A stretch of DNA of 36,481 nucleotides from an uncultured Bacteroides sp. (lineage in GTDB: Bacteria > Bacteroidota > Bacteroidia > Bacteroidales > Bacteroidaceae), in the NCBI GenBank assembly GCA_958477465.1, contig CAUEFX010000044.1, positions 1-36,481 of the forward strand, in the 5' to 3' direction. This document shows positions 7,418 to 16,591 of the stretch, piece after piece. The position numbers and the translations under genes were made by a program. How positions within the stretch are numbered: the stretch's first letter is position 1; every line of letters begins with the position of its first letter. The notes below the pieces were generated by a model, which was given only the letters and a program-made list of their open reading frames with translations, had not been told where the DNA came from and searched no databases.

Positions 7418-8509
7418 ATGAATCGCATTCTACTACCCACTTGCCTCTGCGCCGCGCTACTAAGTGCTTGTGGCGGACAAACAGAAGCTCCACAGGAAAT
7501 AATCCGGGAATTTTTTCTTACAGACAGTTTACTGAACGTAGTATCGGTGGACACCGTACACATACATGAAGTAACTGATGAACTGACACTTAACGGCAGG
7601 GTCACTTTCAATCAGGAACAAGTGGCGCGTGTATTCCCCATCTTCGGGGGAACGGTAACTGAGGTTTCGGCCGAAATCGGTGACCATGTACGCAAAGGCG
7701 ATATACTTGCCATCATCCGGAGCGGTGAGGTAGCCGATTATGAGAAGCAGAAAAAAGAGGCCGAACAACAACTCATCATCGCACGACGTAACCTGCAATC
7801 CGTGCAGGATATGTTCGCATCCGGCATGGCATCGGAACGCGATGTGCTGCAGGCACGCCAGGAACTGAGTAATGCCGAAGCTGAAGAGAAGAGAATCACG
7901 GAAATATTCTCCATCTATCACCTTGCCGGCAAATCCCTTTATCTGGTGAAAGCGCCGGTATCGGGTTTCATCGTCGAGAAGAATATCAATAAGGAGATGC
8001 AGATACGTTCCGACCAGAATGATGAGATGTTTGTCATCTCCGGACTGGAAAACGTATGGGTGATGGCGGATGTGTACGAAAGCGACATCAGCAAGGTGTA
8101 CGAGAACGCTCCGGTACGGATCACTACCCTCGCCTACCCCGACAAGGAGTTCACCGGAAAGATAGACAAAGTGTACAACATGCTGAACGACGAAAGTAAA
8201 ACGATGAACGTACGTGTGAAGCTCACCAACGAAAACTATCTGCTGAAACCGGGTATGTTCACTAATGTATACGTAATCAACAGATTGTCTGACAAACAAC
8301 TGCCCCGCATCGACTCGCATGCCCTCGTGTTTGAAAACGGAAAGAACTTTGTAGTAACGGTGGATACCGCCGGTAAAATTGCCGTAAAAGAGGTGGAAGT
8401 ATACCGGCAACTGAGCAGAGAGTGTTATCTCGCATCGGGGGTACAGGGGGGAGACCGGATTCTGAACAAAAACGTACTGTTAGTGTATAACGCACTGAAT
8501 GCAGATTAA
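7418..8509 (+). CDS. czcB: CzcB-like periplasmic membrane-fusion lipoprotein
   Basis: From ATG 7418 this is 363 residues. A frame extension to TTG 7382 overlaps the previous gene and would bury the signal peptide, so I reject it. The start MNRILLPTCLCAALLSACGG is a lipoprotein signal with the lipobox LSAC, so the mature protein is lipid-anchored in the periplasm. The membrane-fusion architecture is visible: a barrel-sandwich half (FPIFGGTVTEVSAEIGDHVRKGDILAII), an alpha-helical hairpin (about residues 105-165), the second lipoyl half (YLVKAPVSGFIVEKNINKEM), then a beta-barrel with VWVMADVYESDISKV and LKPGMFTNVYV. It bridges the CzcA pump and the CzcC channel. No extended His-rich metal-binding terminus like that of some CzcB or CusB proteins is seen. 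Confidence 0.9.
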   Translation: MNRILLPTCLCAALLSACGGQTEAPQEIIREFFLTDSLLNVVSVDTVHIHEVTDELTLNGRVTFNQEQVARVFPIFGGTVTEVSAEIGDHVRKGDILAIIRSGEVADYEKQKKEAEQQLIIARRNLQSVQDMFASGMASERDVLQARQELSNAEAEEKRITEIFSIYHLAGKSLYLVKAPVSGFIVEKNINKEMQIRSDQNDEMFVISGLENVWVMADVYESDISKVYENAPVRITTLAYPDKEFTGKIDKVYNMLNDESKTMNVRVKLTNENYLLKPGMFTNVYVINRLSDKQLPRIDSHALVFENGKNFVVTVDTAGKIAVKEVEVYRQLSRECYLASGVQGGDRILNKNVLLVYNALNAD

Positions 8510-8524
8510 AGGGAGGAACAGACG

Positions 8525-11500
8525 ATGCACAAGTTTATCGATAACATTGTAGCCTTCTCACTGAAGAACAAGTTTTTTATCTTTTTCTGTACTACGATAG
8601 CCGTTATCGCCGGAGTCGTATCCTTTAAGCATACACCGATCGATGCCTTTCCGGATGTGACGAACACGAAGGTCACCATCATCACCCAATGGCCGGGACG
8701 AAGCGCCGAAGAGGTGGAGAAATTCATCACCATTCCTATCGAGATAGTCATGAATCCGGTACAGAAGAAAACGGATATCCGCTCTACCACCCTCTTCGGG
8801 CTATCGGTGATCAATGTGATGTTCGAAGATCAAGTGGACGACTTCACCGCCCGCCAGCAAGTGTACAACCTGCTGAACGACGCTGACCTGCCGGAAGGGA
8901 TCACGCCGGAAGTACAACCGCTCTATGGTCCTACCGGAGAGATATTCCGCTATACCTTGCGCAGTGGAAAACGAAGCGTGCGCGAACTGAAAACCATTCA
9001 GGACTGGGTGATCGAACGTAATCTCCGTGCAGTATCGGGCGTAGCGGATATTGTCAGCTTTGGCGGAGAGGTGAAGACTTTTGAGGTTAGTGTCAACCCG
9101 CACCAACTGATCAATTATGGCATCACCGCGCTGGAACTGTACAACGCCATCGCCAACAGTAATATCAATGTGGGTGGTGACGTTATCACGAAAAGCTCAC
9201 AGGCGTATGTGGTACGGGGTATCGGCCTCATCAACGATCTGGAGGAATTGCGAAACATCGTAGTGAAAAATATCAACGGCACGCCCGTACTGGTACGCCA
9301 CCTGGCAGATGTGCATGAATCGTGTCTGCCACGCTTGGGGCAAGTGGGAAGAATGGACGAAGACGATGTAGTGCAAGGCATCGTCGTGATGCGAAAAGGA
9401 GAGAATCCCGGAGAGGTGATCGATGCCCTGAAGGCTAAAATAGAGGATATCAATAAGAACATACTACCCAAAGATGTGGAGATCGTTCCGTTCTATGACC
9501 GCGAAGATCTTGTAAACCTTGCCGTACATACAGTTACCCACAACCTGATTGAAGGGATTCTGTTAGTGACTTTCATTGTACTGATATTCATGGCCGACTG
9601 GCGTACCACAGTGGTAGTGGCGGTAGTCATTCCGTTAGCATTGCTTTTCGCCTTTATCTGTCTTCGGGCTATGGGCATGTCTGCCAATCTCCTATCCATG
9701 GGCGCCATCGACTTCGGTATCATCATAGACGGTGCTGTGGTGATGGTGGAAGGGGTATTCGTGGCGCTCGACAAGAAAGCACGGGAAGTGGGTATGCCTG
9801 CCTTCAACCGCATGTCGAAGATGGGACTCATCCGCCACACGGCTAAAGACAAGGCCAAAGCGGTGTTCTTCTCCAAACTGATTATCATCACGGCGCTTAT
9901 CCCTATCTTCTCTTTCCAGAAAGTAGAGGGTAAGATGTTCTCACCGTTGGCCTATACGCTCGGTTTCGCTTTGTTAGGTGCACTACTGTTTACGCTGACG
10001 CTGGTACCCGTAATGTCGTCCATGCTGCTGAAAAAAAATGTACGCGAAAAGAATAATTTCTTTGTCCGTTTCATCAACAGAAAGGCAAGTGCCCTCTTCG
10101 ACAAATGCTATGCACACCGCAAGCTATCCATCGGGCTGGCAAGCATCACTGCCGTTGTAGGATTGTGGATGTTCACCCTACTGGGCACAGAGTTTCTGCC
10201 GCAACTGAACGAAGGGTCTATCTACATCCGTGCCACCCTGCCGCAAAGCATCTCACTGGATGAATCGGTACAGCTCGCCAATCAGATGCGCCGCAAGTTA
10301 GCGGCATACCCCGAAGTGCGGCAAGTACTCTCACAAACCGGACGCCCCAATGACGGTACGGATGCCACTGGATTCTACAACATCGAATTCCACGTAGATA
10401 TCTACCCGGAAAAGGAGTGGGAAAGCAAACTCAGCAAACTGCAACTGATAGACAAAATGCAGGACGATCTTTCGCTCTATCCCGGCATCGACTTTAACTT
10501 CTCCCAACCCATCACGGACAATGTGGAGGAAGCGGCTTCGGGTGTGAAAGGCTCCATCGCCGTGAAAGTATTCGGAAAGGATCTGTATAAATTGGAAAAG
10601 ATTGCGGTACAGATAGACAAGATACTCGCCACCGTACGAGGCATCGAAGACCTCGGTGTCATCCGCAACATCGGCCAGCCGGAACTACGCATCGAACTGA
10701 ACGAACAGAGTCTGGCACGCTACGGGGTAGCCAAAGAGGACGTGCAGTCCATCATCGAAATGGCTATCGGAGGGAAATCGGCATCGCTGCTTTACGAGGA
10801 CGAGCGGAAGTTCAACATCATGGTACGCTACAAACCGGAATACCGGCAGAACGAAGAGGAAATAGGCAAGATTCTGGTACCCACCATGAACGGGACAATG
10901 ATCCCCATCAAGGAACTGGCGGAGATAAAAACCATTACAGGGCCTCTGCTGATATTCCGCGATAACCACACCCGTTTCTGCGCCGTGAAATTCTCCGTAC
11001 GCGGACGGGATATGGGTACTGCCGTGGCAGAAGCGCAAAAGAAGGTCAATGCTTCCGTACACCTGCCCGAAGGATACACGCTAAAGTGGACGGGAGACTT
11101 CGAGAATCAGCAACGTGCCACCAAGCGCCTTTCGCAAGTCGTTCCGATAAGTATCGCTATCATCTTTATCATCCTGTTTGTACTGTTCTCCAATGCACGG
11201 GATGCAGGATTGGTATTACTGAATGTGCCCTTTGCTGCCATTGGCGGTATTATTGCGCTACTCATCACACACTTCAATTTCTCCATATCGGCAGGTATCG
11301 GATTCATCGCCCTGTTCGGTATCTGTATTCAGAACGGTGTGATTATGATTTCGGACATCAAGCACAATATACAGGCACGGTTGCCATTGCCGGAAGCCAT
11401 AAAGACAAGCATGCGCTCACGCATCCGCCCCGTAGTGATGACAGCAGCCATGGCAGCCATCGGTCTGATGCCGGCAGCCATGAGTCACGGCATCGGTTCG

Positions 11501-11650
11501 GAATCTCAACGCCCGTTGGCAATCGTCATTATCGGCGGATTGACAGGTGCAACTTTCTTTGCCCTGTTCATCTTCCCGCTGATTGTGGAGATGGTTTACA
11601 GGAAGATGCTGTATGACAAGGAATGGAATCTGAACCAGAGAAAACTATAA
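8525..11650 (+). CDS. czcA: CzcA-like heavy-metal efflux RND transporter
   Basis: A 1041-residue inner-membrane proton/metal antiporter, full length for the HME-RND family. TM1 (about residues 13-32) is followed by the first periplasmic domain, TM2-6 around residues 340-500, a second periplasmic domain, and TM7-12 at the C-terminus. TM4 carries GAIDFGIIIDGAVVMVEG with D396, D402 and E409, the same spacing as the proton-relay Asp/Asp/Glu of Cupriavidus CzcA. The DFG...DGA form belongs to the divalent-cation branch (Zn/Co/Cd, HME1-like); the Cu/Ag branch has an AxG...DAA form. Substrate prediction is therefore Zn/Co/Cd-type, by motif only. It is the third gene of the operon, 15 nt after czcB. 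No clear terminator follows, and the regulator pair begins about 255 nt downstream with its own promoter. Confidence 0.93.
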   Translation: MHKFIDNIVAFSLKNKFFIFFCTTIAVIAGVVSFKHTPIDAFPDVTNTKVTIITQWPGRSAEEVEKFITIPIEIVMNPVQKKTDIRSTTLFGLSVINVMFEDQVDDFTARQQVYNLLNDADLPEGITPEVQPLYGPTGEIFRYTLRSGKRSVRELKTIQDWVIERNLRAVSGVADIVSFGGEVKTFEVSVNPHQLINYGITALELYNAIANSNINVGGDVITKSSQAYVVRGIGLINDLEELRNIVVKNINGTPVLVRHLADVHESCLPRLGQVGRMDEDDVVQGIVVMRKGENPGEVIDALKAKIEDINKNILPKDVEIVPFYDREDLVNLAVHTVTHNLIEGILLVTFIVLIFMADWRTTVVVAVVIPLALLFAFICLRAMGMSANLLSMGAIDFGIIIDGAVVMVEGVFVALDKKAREVGMPAFNRMSKMGLIRHTAKDKAKAVFFSKLIIITALIPIFSFQKVEGKMFSPLAYTLGFALLGALLFTLTLVPVMSSMLLKKNVREKNNFFVRFINRKASALFDKCYAHRKLSIGLASITAVVGLWMFTLLGTEFLPQLNEGSIYIRATLPQSISLDESVQLANQMRRKLAAYPEVRQVLSQTGRPNDGTDATGFYNIEFHVDIYPEKEWESKLSKLQLIDKMQDDLSLYPGIDFNFSQPITDNVEEAASGVKGSIAVKVFGKDLYKLEKIAVQIDKILATVRGIEDLGVIRNIGQPELRIELNEQSLARYGVAKEDVQSIIEMAIGGKSASLLYEDERKFNIMVRYKPEYRQNEEEIGKILVPTMNGTMIPIKELAEIKTITGPLLIFRDNHTRFCAVKFSVRGRDMGTAVAEAQKKVNASVHLPEGYTLKWTGDFENQQRATKRLSQVVPISIAIIFIILFVLFSNARDAGLVLLNVPFAAIGGIIALLITHFNFSISAGIGFIALFGICIQNGVIMISDIKHNIQARLPLPEAIKTSMRSRIRPVVMTAAMAAIGLMPAAMSHGIGSESQRPLAIVIIGGLTGATFFALFIFPLIVEMVYRKMLYDKEWNLNQRKL

Positions 11651-11845
11651 ATAAGAGATTCAGCACAGAAAGAGCACAGAGAGTTTTTCTTTCGATCCTT
11701 GCAAGTAACCATAATGGTGTGTTGGCACAAATAAAACCTATACAAGCCTTAAACTTAAAAAACTCTATGGCATTCTGTGATGAATTCTTGTATATTTGAG
11801 CCACTGGAAACAGCATTTGATGCGTATGAACGATACAAGGATTAG

Positions 11846-11875
11846 TTGTGATTTGCTTTCAAATGCTTATATTTG
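11846..11875 (+). promoter_or_regulatory. Putative promoter of the two-component regulator operon
   Basis: TTG at 11846-11848, a 19-nt spacer and TATATTTG at 11868-11875 together fit the Bacteroides consensus (TTTG-like -33, TAnnTTTG -7) well. The start codon at 11906 gives a leader of about 25 nt. This suggests the regulators can be transcribed separately from the efflux genes. Confidence 0.6.
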
Positions 11876-11905
11876 TACAGTACTTTAAAAAACGTCGTTC
11901 CAGTT

Positions 11906-12583
11906 ATGGCAAAGATATTATTGGTAGAAGATGAAAGGAACATAGCCTCGTTCATCGAACGCGGACTGCATGAATTCGGGCATACGGTAAGCGTAACCCA
12001 CGACGGTACCACCGCTTGGACACTGTTGCAGCACGAAGCATTCGACCTGTTAGTGCTGGACATCATCATGCCTGGAATAAACGGCCTGGACCTATGCAAG
12101 CAATACCGGCAGAAAGAAGGGTACCGGACACCCGTCATCATGCTTACCGCACTCGGTACAACCGAAGACATAGTGAAAGGGCTGGATGCCGGAGCAGACG
12201 ACTATCTGGTAAAGCCTTTCAGCTTTCAGGAACTCGAAGCCCGCATCAAAGCGCTGCTCCGCCGTGGCAGGGAAACACCGGTATTGCAACTGACCTGCAA
12301 TGACCTCGTGCTGGACTGCAACACCCGTCGCGCCCAACGCGGAGAGATCAGTATCGACCTTACCGTAAAGGAATATCGTCTGTTGGAATACTTCATGACC
12401 CATCAAGGCGTTGTCCTTTCCCGCCTCACTTTGCTGAAAGACGTGTGGGATAAGAACTTCGATACCAACACCAATGTGGTAGATGTCTACGTGAACTATC
12501 TGAGAAACAAGATAGACAAAGATTTCGACACGAAACTCATTCACACCGTTGTAGGAATGGGTTATATCATGGGCATCCAATAA
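11906..12583 (+). CDS. OmpR/PhoB-family response regulator
   Basis: From ATG 11906 (MAKILLVEDE) the product is 225 residues, the normal length for the family. The frame runs 11 codons further upstream, but the promoter -7 box overlaps that stretch. Receiver domain residues 1-120: acidic pair E8/D9, phospho-acceptor D52 in LLVLDIIMPG, T81 in MLTALG and K103 in LVKPFSF. A winged-helix DNA-binding domain (about 130-225) ends with VDVYVNYLRNKID and a GMGYIM wing. It should activate or repress transcription after phosphorylation by the kinase 26 nt downstream. Its position behind czcCBA suggests CzcR/CusR-like control of metal efflux, possibly through the direct repeat at 6044-6065; that link is inference. 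Confidence 0.93.
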   Translation: MAKILLVEDERNIASFIERGLHEFGHTVSVTHDGTTAWTLLQHEAFDLLVLDIIMPGINGLDLCKQYRQKEGYRTPVIMLTALGTTEDIVKGLDAGADDYLVKPFSFQELEARIKALLRRGRETPVLQLTCNDLVLDCNTRRAQRGEISIDLTVKEYRLLEYFMTHQGVVLSRLTLLKDVWDKNFDTNTNVVDVYVNYLRNKIDKDFDTKLIHTVVGMGYIMGIQ

Positions 12584-12609
12584 CTGATAAAAAGAAAAAA
12601 GCACAGAAT

Positions 12610-13956
12610 ATGAAGATAGGTTCCAGAATAGCGTTGTTTTATACCATCATTACCGTAGGAGCAATCGCTGCGGTAGTCATGGTATTCTACTTTTTCACCT
12701 CCCGCTACATCAACCATCTTTATGACTCTTACCTAATAGAAAAAGCCTATCTGACCGCTCAGAAGCACTGGGAAAAGGACGAAGTGGATGAATACAGTTA
12801 CCGCGAAATCCAACAGAAATATGACGAACTACTGCCACAGGCGCAAGAGATATTGCTGAATATAGACAGTGCGTCGACAGCCGTGAACGACACGCTGAAC
12901 AAATACCTCGACAGCAGCCAGCAGACACGCCTGTTCAAAGACCTCCCGGTTCCGTTCGTCTACGGCGTTCTAAGGGGTGCCGCCCTCCATTATCCCGACA
13001 ATGAAGGTGACTTCATCGTACTGGTCATGGCAAGCAATAATTACGGCCGAGACATTCAGAGGCATATCCTCCTGCTCGCCCTGTTTCTGTTGCTGATGAG
13101 TTGCGGACTCATCTACCTCATCGGAAGAATCTATGCCAACCGCATTCTGAATCCCCTGAAACACATACTCAAAGAGTTGAAGCGCATCCGTGGGAACAAC
13201 CTGAACATACGGATGAAAACATTCGGCAACAGGGATGAGCTGGACGACCTCATCCGCACACTGAACGAAATGCTGGACAGAATCGACACCGCTTTCCAGA
13301 CGGAAAAATCATTCATCAGCAATGCTTCGCACGAACTGAACAACCCGCTCACCGCTATTCAAGGTGAGTGCGAAATCACCTTGCTCAAAGAGCGTTCTCC
13401 CCAAGAGTATATCGATTCGCTCCAACGCATCTCTACCGAAAACAAGCGTATCACTCAACTGATAAGACACCTGCTTTTCCTCTCCCGGCAAGAAGAAGAC
13501 ATCCTGCAAAACGCAAGGGAAGAAATGGATATTGGGGTACTTTTACGCGACTTATGCCTGCAATACCCTCAAGTGATATTCCATACCGATGTGCCGGAAG
13601 GGCAGGCTCTCGTTACGGCCAATTTCTATCTGCTGCGCATAGCATTTCAGAATATAATCGATAATGCCCGGAAGTACTCTCAAGGGCAGGTAGATGTCAG
13701 TCTAAGTATTCGTGAAAACGATCCCGTCATAGAAGTGAAAGATTATGGAATCGGAATTCCGGAGGAGGAAATACAGCACATATTCCACTCTTTCTACCGG
13801 GCAAGCAACACGCGCGGTTATGTGGGACAAGGTATCGGCCTCAGCCTGTCTATGAAAATCATATCGGTATACGGAGGCAAGATAACGATAGAATCGCAGG
13901 TAGAAAGCTATACGAAAGTCACAATGACCTTTGCCAACGCCGGTGAACGGGAATAG
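12610..13956 (+). CDS. Membrane sensor histidine kinase
   Basis: A 448-residue inner-membrane kinase, partner of the preceding regulator. TM1 (about 9-30) and TM2 (about 153-175) flank a periplasmic sensor loop of roughly 120 residues. A HAMP linker (IYANRILNPLKHILKELKRIRG) and a HisKA dimerisation domain follow, with the phospho-acceptor His at about residue 241 in SNASHELNNPLTAI; ELNNPL replaces the commoner ELRTPL. The ATPase domain has the N box NIIDNARKYS, G1 VKDYGIGIPEEE and G2 VGQGIGLSLSMKI. The sensor loop has few Cys and His residues, so there is no obvious metal cluster and the ligand is unknown. The gene ends only 2 nt from the convergent MutS-like gene, leaving no space for a normal terminator. 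Confidence 0.93.
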   Translation: MKIGSRIALFYTIITVGAIAAVVMVFYFFTSRYINHLYDSYLIEKAYLTAQKHWEKDEVDEYSYREIQQKYDELLPQAQEILLNIDSASTAVNDTLNKYLDSSQQTRLFKDLPVPFVYGVLRGAALHYPDNEGDFIVLVMASNNYGRDIQRHILLLALFLLLMSCGLIYLIGRIYANRILNPLKHILKELKRIRGNNLNIRMKTFGNRDELDDLIRTLNEMLDRIDTAFQTEKSFISNASHELNNPLTAIQGECEITLLKERSPQEYIDSLQRISTENKRITQLIRHLLFLSRQEEDILQNAREEMDIGVLLRDLCLQYPQVIFHTDVPEGQALVTANFYLLRIAFQNIIDNARKYSQGQVDVSLSIRENDPVIEVKDYGIGIPEEEIQHIFHSFYRASNTRGYVGQGIGLSLSMKIISVYGGKITIESQVESYTKVTMTFANAGERE

Positions 13957-13958
13957 AA

Positions 13959-15488
13959 TCAGAGTTGAGAGGTCTGCCCTACTGCACTGTATGCTTCCTG
14001 CACTACTTCTTGCGGGTAGCCGCAGATTTCCAGAATGCGGATGGCATTACGTTCCGTAACCGGTCCGGGTTTCAGTCTGTAATCAAAAGACAAGACTCCG
14101 TTTTCCACATTCTCGCAGAAGTGATAGAGGTCGTATTCATCTTTCAGCAAAGACGCCAATTCGATGTCATGGGTAGATACGAATACGATGTTGCTTTGCC
14201 GTATCAATGCCGAAAGCACCGCTTTGGCAATAGCAATCCGTTCTACGGTATTTGTTCCCTTGAACAGCTCGTCCAGCAAAAACAGGTGATTTCTTTCCCT
14301 ACTCAAATCAATCATCTCTTTAATCGTCTGTACTTCTTGCAGGAAAAAACTCTTTCCTTCCAGCAAACTATCCTCCATGTGAATGGCGGAAGCAAGCTGC
14401 ATGCCCGAAGGACAACGGAAACTACGCGCAAAACAAGTGTTCAACGCTTCGGAAACAAGCCGGCATACCCCTATCGCACGGATGAAACTCGTCTTCCCCG
14501 ACATATTGGAACCGGTGATGAGCACAGACTTCCCATGAAGGGTGACTGTATTGGAAATGCAATGACCGATAAGCGGATGATAAATATCCGTCACATGAAA
14601 AGATTCGCCCTCACGACTGTGTCCGGGCAATGAGTGATAGGGCAATGCCTCTCGAAACATCGATACGGAACACAATACATCGACCAACCCGAAGAAACGG
14701 AATACCTGCTCTATCTTCTGCTGTTTACCCTGTAAAAGAAAAAAAGCACGGGAAGCAGATATCGCTTCCAATAAAAAGAACATATTCAACAATTCCGTAA
14801 AGGAATAGACAATAAGAGCCAGATCGCTTTCCAAACGAATGCCCATACGAAAAGAGACCAACTGTCTTCTCAAAGGTATTAAACCGGCCAGCACACCGGT
14901 AATCTCTTTATCAACAGAAAGACAAAGCGGATACTTGAGTAACTTCTCCGTTTGTTTCAGAAGGTTTAGCAACTGCGGAACCGAGAAGAGATACATTTGC
15001 ATCTCTGCTTTCTTGCGATAATGCAAGATGAGATTGACCAGCAAGCCTGCCAGCATCAGCCAAAGAAATAGGACGGAAGAAGTGGCATACAATAATGCCA
15101 AAGAAAGCATTGGGACAAATTGCAAGACTCTCAATAACCGATAAAAAGAACGGGAGCTGACCGGATGATCGGCCGATAGCAAGGAAGCAATCGAGCTGGC
15201 ATCCGAATGGTTCAATTTGCTCAATTCTTTCTGAAGGCCATCGCGCAATGCCGTATCGGAAGAAAGCGTATGCAACGCATCCTCATGAGCGGCTATTGCC
15301 GACGGACGATTGTAATGCAATATATCATACAGATACTGTCTGCCCACACAAGAAGAGGTGTAATCGGCAGACAGAAAGACATCGTTCATATTCAAATCAT
15401 TCCAGGTCCGTTCGGACACCAAACCGTCCGTATCCGCCTTTATCCTATGCTCATGATAAAGAGCTATGTCTGATAGCGTTTCTCCCAT
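13959..15488 (-). CDS. MutS-like ATPase with internal membrane segments
   Basis: From ATG 15488 (MGETLSDIALYHEHR) the product is about 509 residues. The frame is open further upstream, but that part (MYPQSFFLDTVNSFYFF...) has no family look. The C-terminal third is the MutS domain V ATPase: Walker A ITGSNMSGKTSFIRAIG (about residue 325 on), a Q-loop region with MEDSLLEGKSFFLQEV, Walker B NHLFLLDELFKGTNTVERI and FVSTHDIELASLL. There is no mismatch-recognition domain I and no Smr domain, and it is much shorter than MutS (about 860) or MutS2 (about 780). Instead, about residues 125-165 are strongly hydrophobic (FVPMLSLALLYATSSVLFLW), suggesting one or two membrane helices. It belongs to the poorly characterised MutS-related membrane ATPases; a mismatch-repair role should not be assumed. 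Confidence 0.85.
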   Translation of the reverse strand: MGETLSDIALYHEHRIKADTDGLVSERTWNDLNMNDVFLSADYTSSCVGRQYLYDILHYNRPSAIAAHEDALHTLSSDTALRDGLQKELSKLNHSDASSIASLLSADHPVSSRSFYRLLRVLQFVPMLSLALLYATSSVLFLWLMLAGLLVNLILHYRKKAEMQMYLFSVPQLLNLLKQTEKLLKYPLCLSVDKEITGVLAGLIPLRRQLVSFRMGIRLESDLALIVYSFTELLNMFFLLEAISASRAFFLLQGKQQKIEQVFRFFGLVDVLCSVSMFREALPYHSLPGHSREGESFHVTDIYHPLIGHCISNTVTLHGKSVLITGSNMSGKTSFIRAIGVCRLVSEALNTCFARSFRCPSGMQLASAIHMEDSLLEGKSFFLQEVQTIKEMIDLSRERNHLFLLDELFKGTNTVERIAIAKAVLSALIRQSNIVFVSTHDIELASLLKDEYDLYHFCENVENGVLSFDYRLKPGPVTERNAIRILEICGYPQEVVQEAYSAVGQTSQL

Positions 15489-15492
15489 TCCA

Positions 15493-15500
15493 CAAATATA
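15493..15500 (-). promoter_or_regulatory. Putative -7 element right at the start of the MutS-like gene
   Basis: On the minus strand this reads TATATTTG, a match to TAnnTTTG only 4 nt before the ATG at 15488. A transcript starting 5-7 nt downstream would be leaderless or nearly so. It may also be a chance match. Confidence 0.35.
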
Positions 15501-15632
15501 AGAAGAACTTATTGGATTCCAGCAGAATGAGAAGAAATAAAACGAGTTCACGGTATCAAGAAAAAAAGACTGAGGATACATCTAAACTAAAATACCCCTC
15601 CGAAAAATGGTAAATTGTAACTACCATATACC

Positions 15633-15681
15633 TAAAATAGCCGTATCAAACTCTGTTTTGAGTAATGATACGACTATTTTA
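15633..15681. terminator. Terminator hairpin, copy 2 of the dispersed repeat
   Basis: A 16-bp inverted repeat with one mismatch (15633-15648 with 15666-15681) has the same loop as the copy at 3009-3053. The outer stem differs from copy 1 but still pairs (AAAATAG with CTATTTT). It lies 3' of the minus-strand cupin gene, with T-rich flanks on both sides. Confidence 0.7.
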
Positions 15682-15749
15682 CTTACCTTTTAAGGATATC
15701 CGAGGTTCAAATTAAAAGCTCATCTCCGATGAAATTGAGTTTTGACACA
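15633..15749. repeat. Dispersed intergenic repeat, copy 2
   Basis: This copy has the hairpin followed by a block at 15692-15749 (AAGGATATCC to GAGTTTTGACAC) that aligns with 3080-3135 of copy 1. The order, orientation and distance to the neighbouring minus-strand stop codon are the same as in copy 1. Confidence 0.7.
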
Positions 15750-15769
15750 TTCTCAGTGTCCGGTCAATT

Positions 15770-16591
15770 CTATTTAAGCTTGTCGTACTCTTCATCCGTA
15801 ACCGGTTCGAGCCACTCATTGGAGGCGTTCTCACCCGGCACTTCGAATGCGAGGTGAGCAAACCAACTATCGGCAGCGGCACCATGCCAGTGCTTTACAT
15901 TTGCCGGAATATGAATCACCGTTCCCGGAAGGATTTCTACAGCCGGTTTTCCTTCTTCCTGATACCAACCGCGTCCGGCAACACCGATCAACATCTGTCC
16001 GCCACCGCTTGTTGCACGATGAATATGCCAATTATTACGGCAACGCGGTTCGAATGTCACATTGGATATGCTCACCTGTTCCCGCGAAACTGGAGCAAGG
16101 TAGCTGTTACCGATAAAATATCGGGCGTATGCTGTATTCGATTCACCAATCGGGAAAATCATCTCACGCTGGAAAGCGGCTTTTGCATCTTCCCCTACTG
16201 TATCTTCGGCCCATACCTCTTTCGCAAGTCGGAAAGCGGCCCATGCTTTCGGCCAACCGGCATAAAAACCGATGTGCGTAATAATCTCGGAGATCTCCGT
16301 ACGGGTAATACCGTTTTTCTTCGCAGACTGGAGATGGAAGGTCAACGAGCTATCCGTTATTCCCTGGCTGATCAGAGAAGTTATTGTAACTAAACTACGA
16401 TCGCGCAAGCCGAGTTTGTCTGTACGGCTCCATACCTCACCGAAGAGTACATCATCGTTGAGTTCTGCAAATTTAGGGGCAAAGGCGCCAAGTTGGTCGC
16501 GTCCTGCCGTCTGTTTGATTTTTTCTTGTGCCATAATAAAAGGAATATTTATAATCAATGCGATCAACGCACACATCATTTTATTTTTCAT
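15770..16591 (-). CDS. Secreted carboxymuconolactone decarboxylase-like / cupin fusion protein
   Basis: A 273-residue two-domain protein with an N-terminal signal peptide (MKNKMMCALIALIINIPFIMA, then Q), so probably periplasmic. Domain 1 (about residues 35-120) is the all-helical carboxymuconolactone decarboxylase fold, with the block HLQSAKKNGITRTEISEII and FYAGWPKAWAAFRLA. It lacks the CxxC of AhpD-type peroxidase partners. Domain 2 (about 170-262) is a cupin barrel: EPRCRNNWHIHRATSGGGQ gives the first His motif and PGTVIHIPANVKHWHGAA the second, so metal binding is likely. The family is often annotated as decarboxylase or quercetin dioxygenase-like, but the substrate is unknown. It is monocistronic. 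A possible -7 element (minus-strand TATTTTTG) is at 16738-16745. Confidence 0.88.
   Translation of the reverse strand: MKNKMMCALIALIINIPFIMAQEKIKQTAGRDQLGAFAPKFAELNDDVLFGEVWSRTDKLGLRDRSLVTITSLISQGITDSSLTFHLQSAKKNGITRTEISEIITHIGFYAGWPKAWAAFRLAKEVWAEDTVGEDAKAAFQREMIFPIGESNTAYARYFIGNSYLAPVSREQVSISNVTFEPRCRNNWHIHRATSGGGQMLIGVAGRGWYQEEGKPAVEILPGTVIHIPANVKHWHGAAADSWFAHLAFEVPGENASNEWLEPVTDEEYDKLK

Noticed and set aside
13957..13958. Expected terminator between the convergent kinase and MutS-like genes
   Set aside because: Only 2 nt separate the stop codons and no hairpin with a T-run was seen, so none was annotated.
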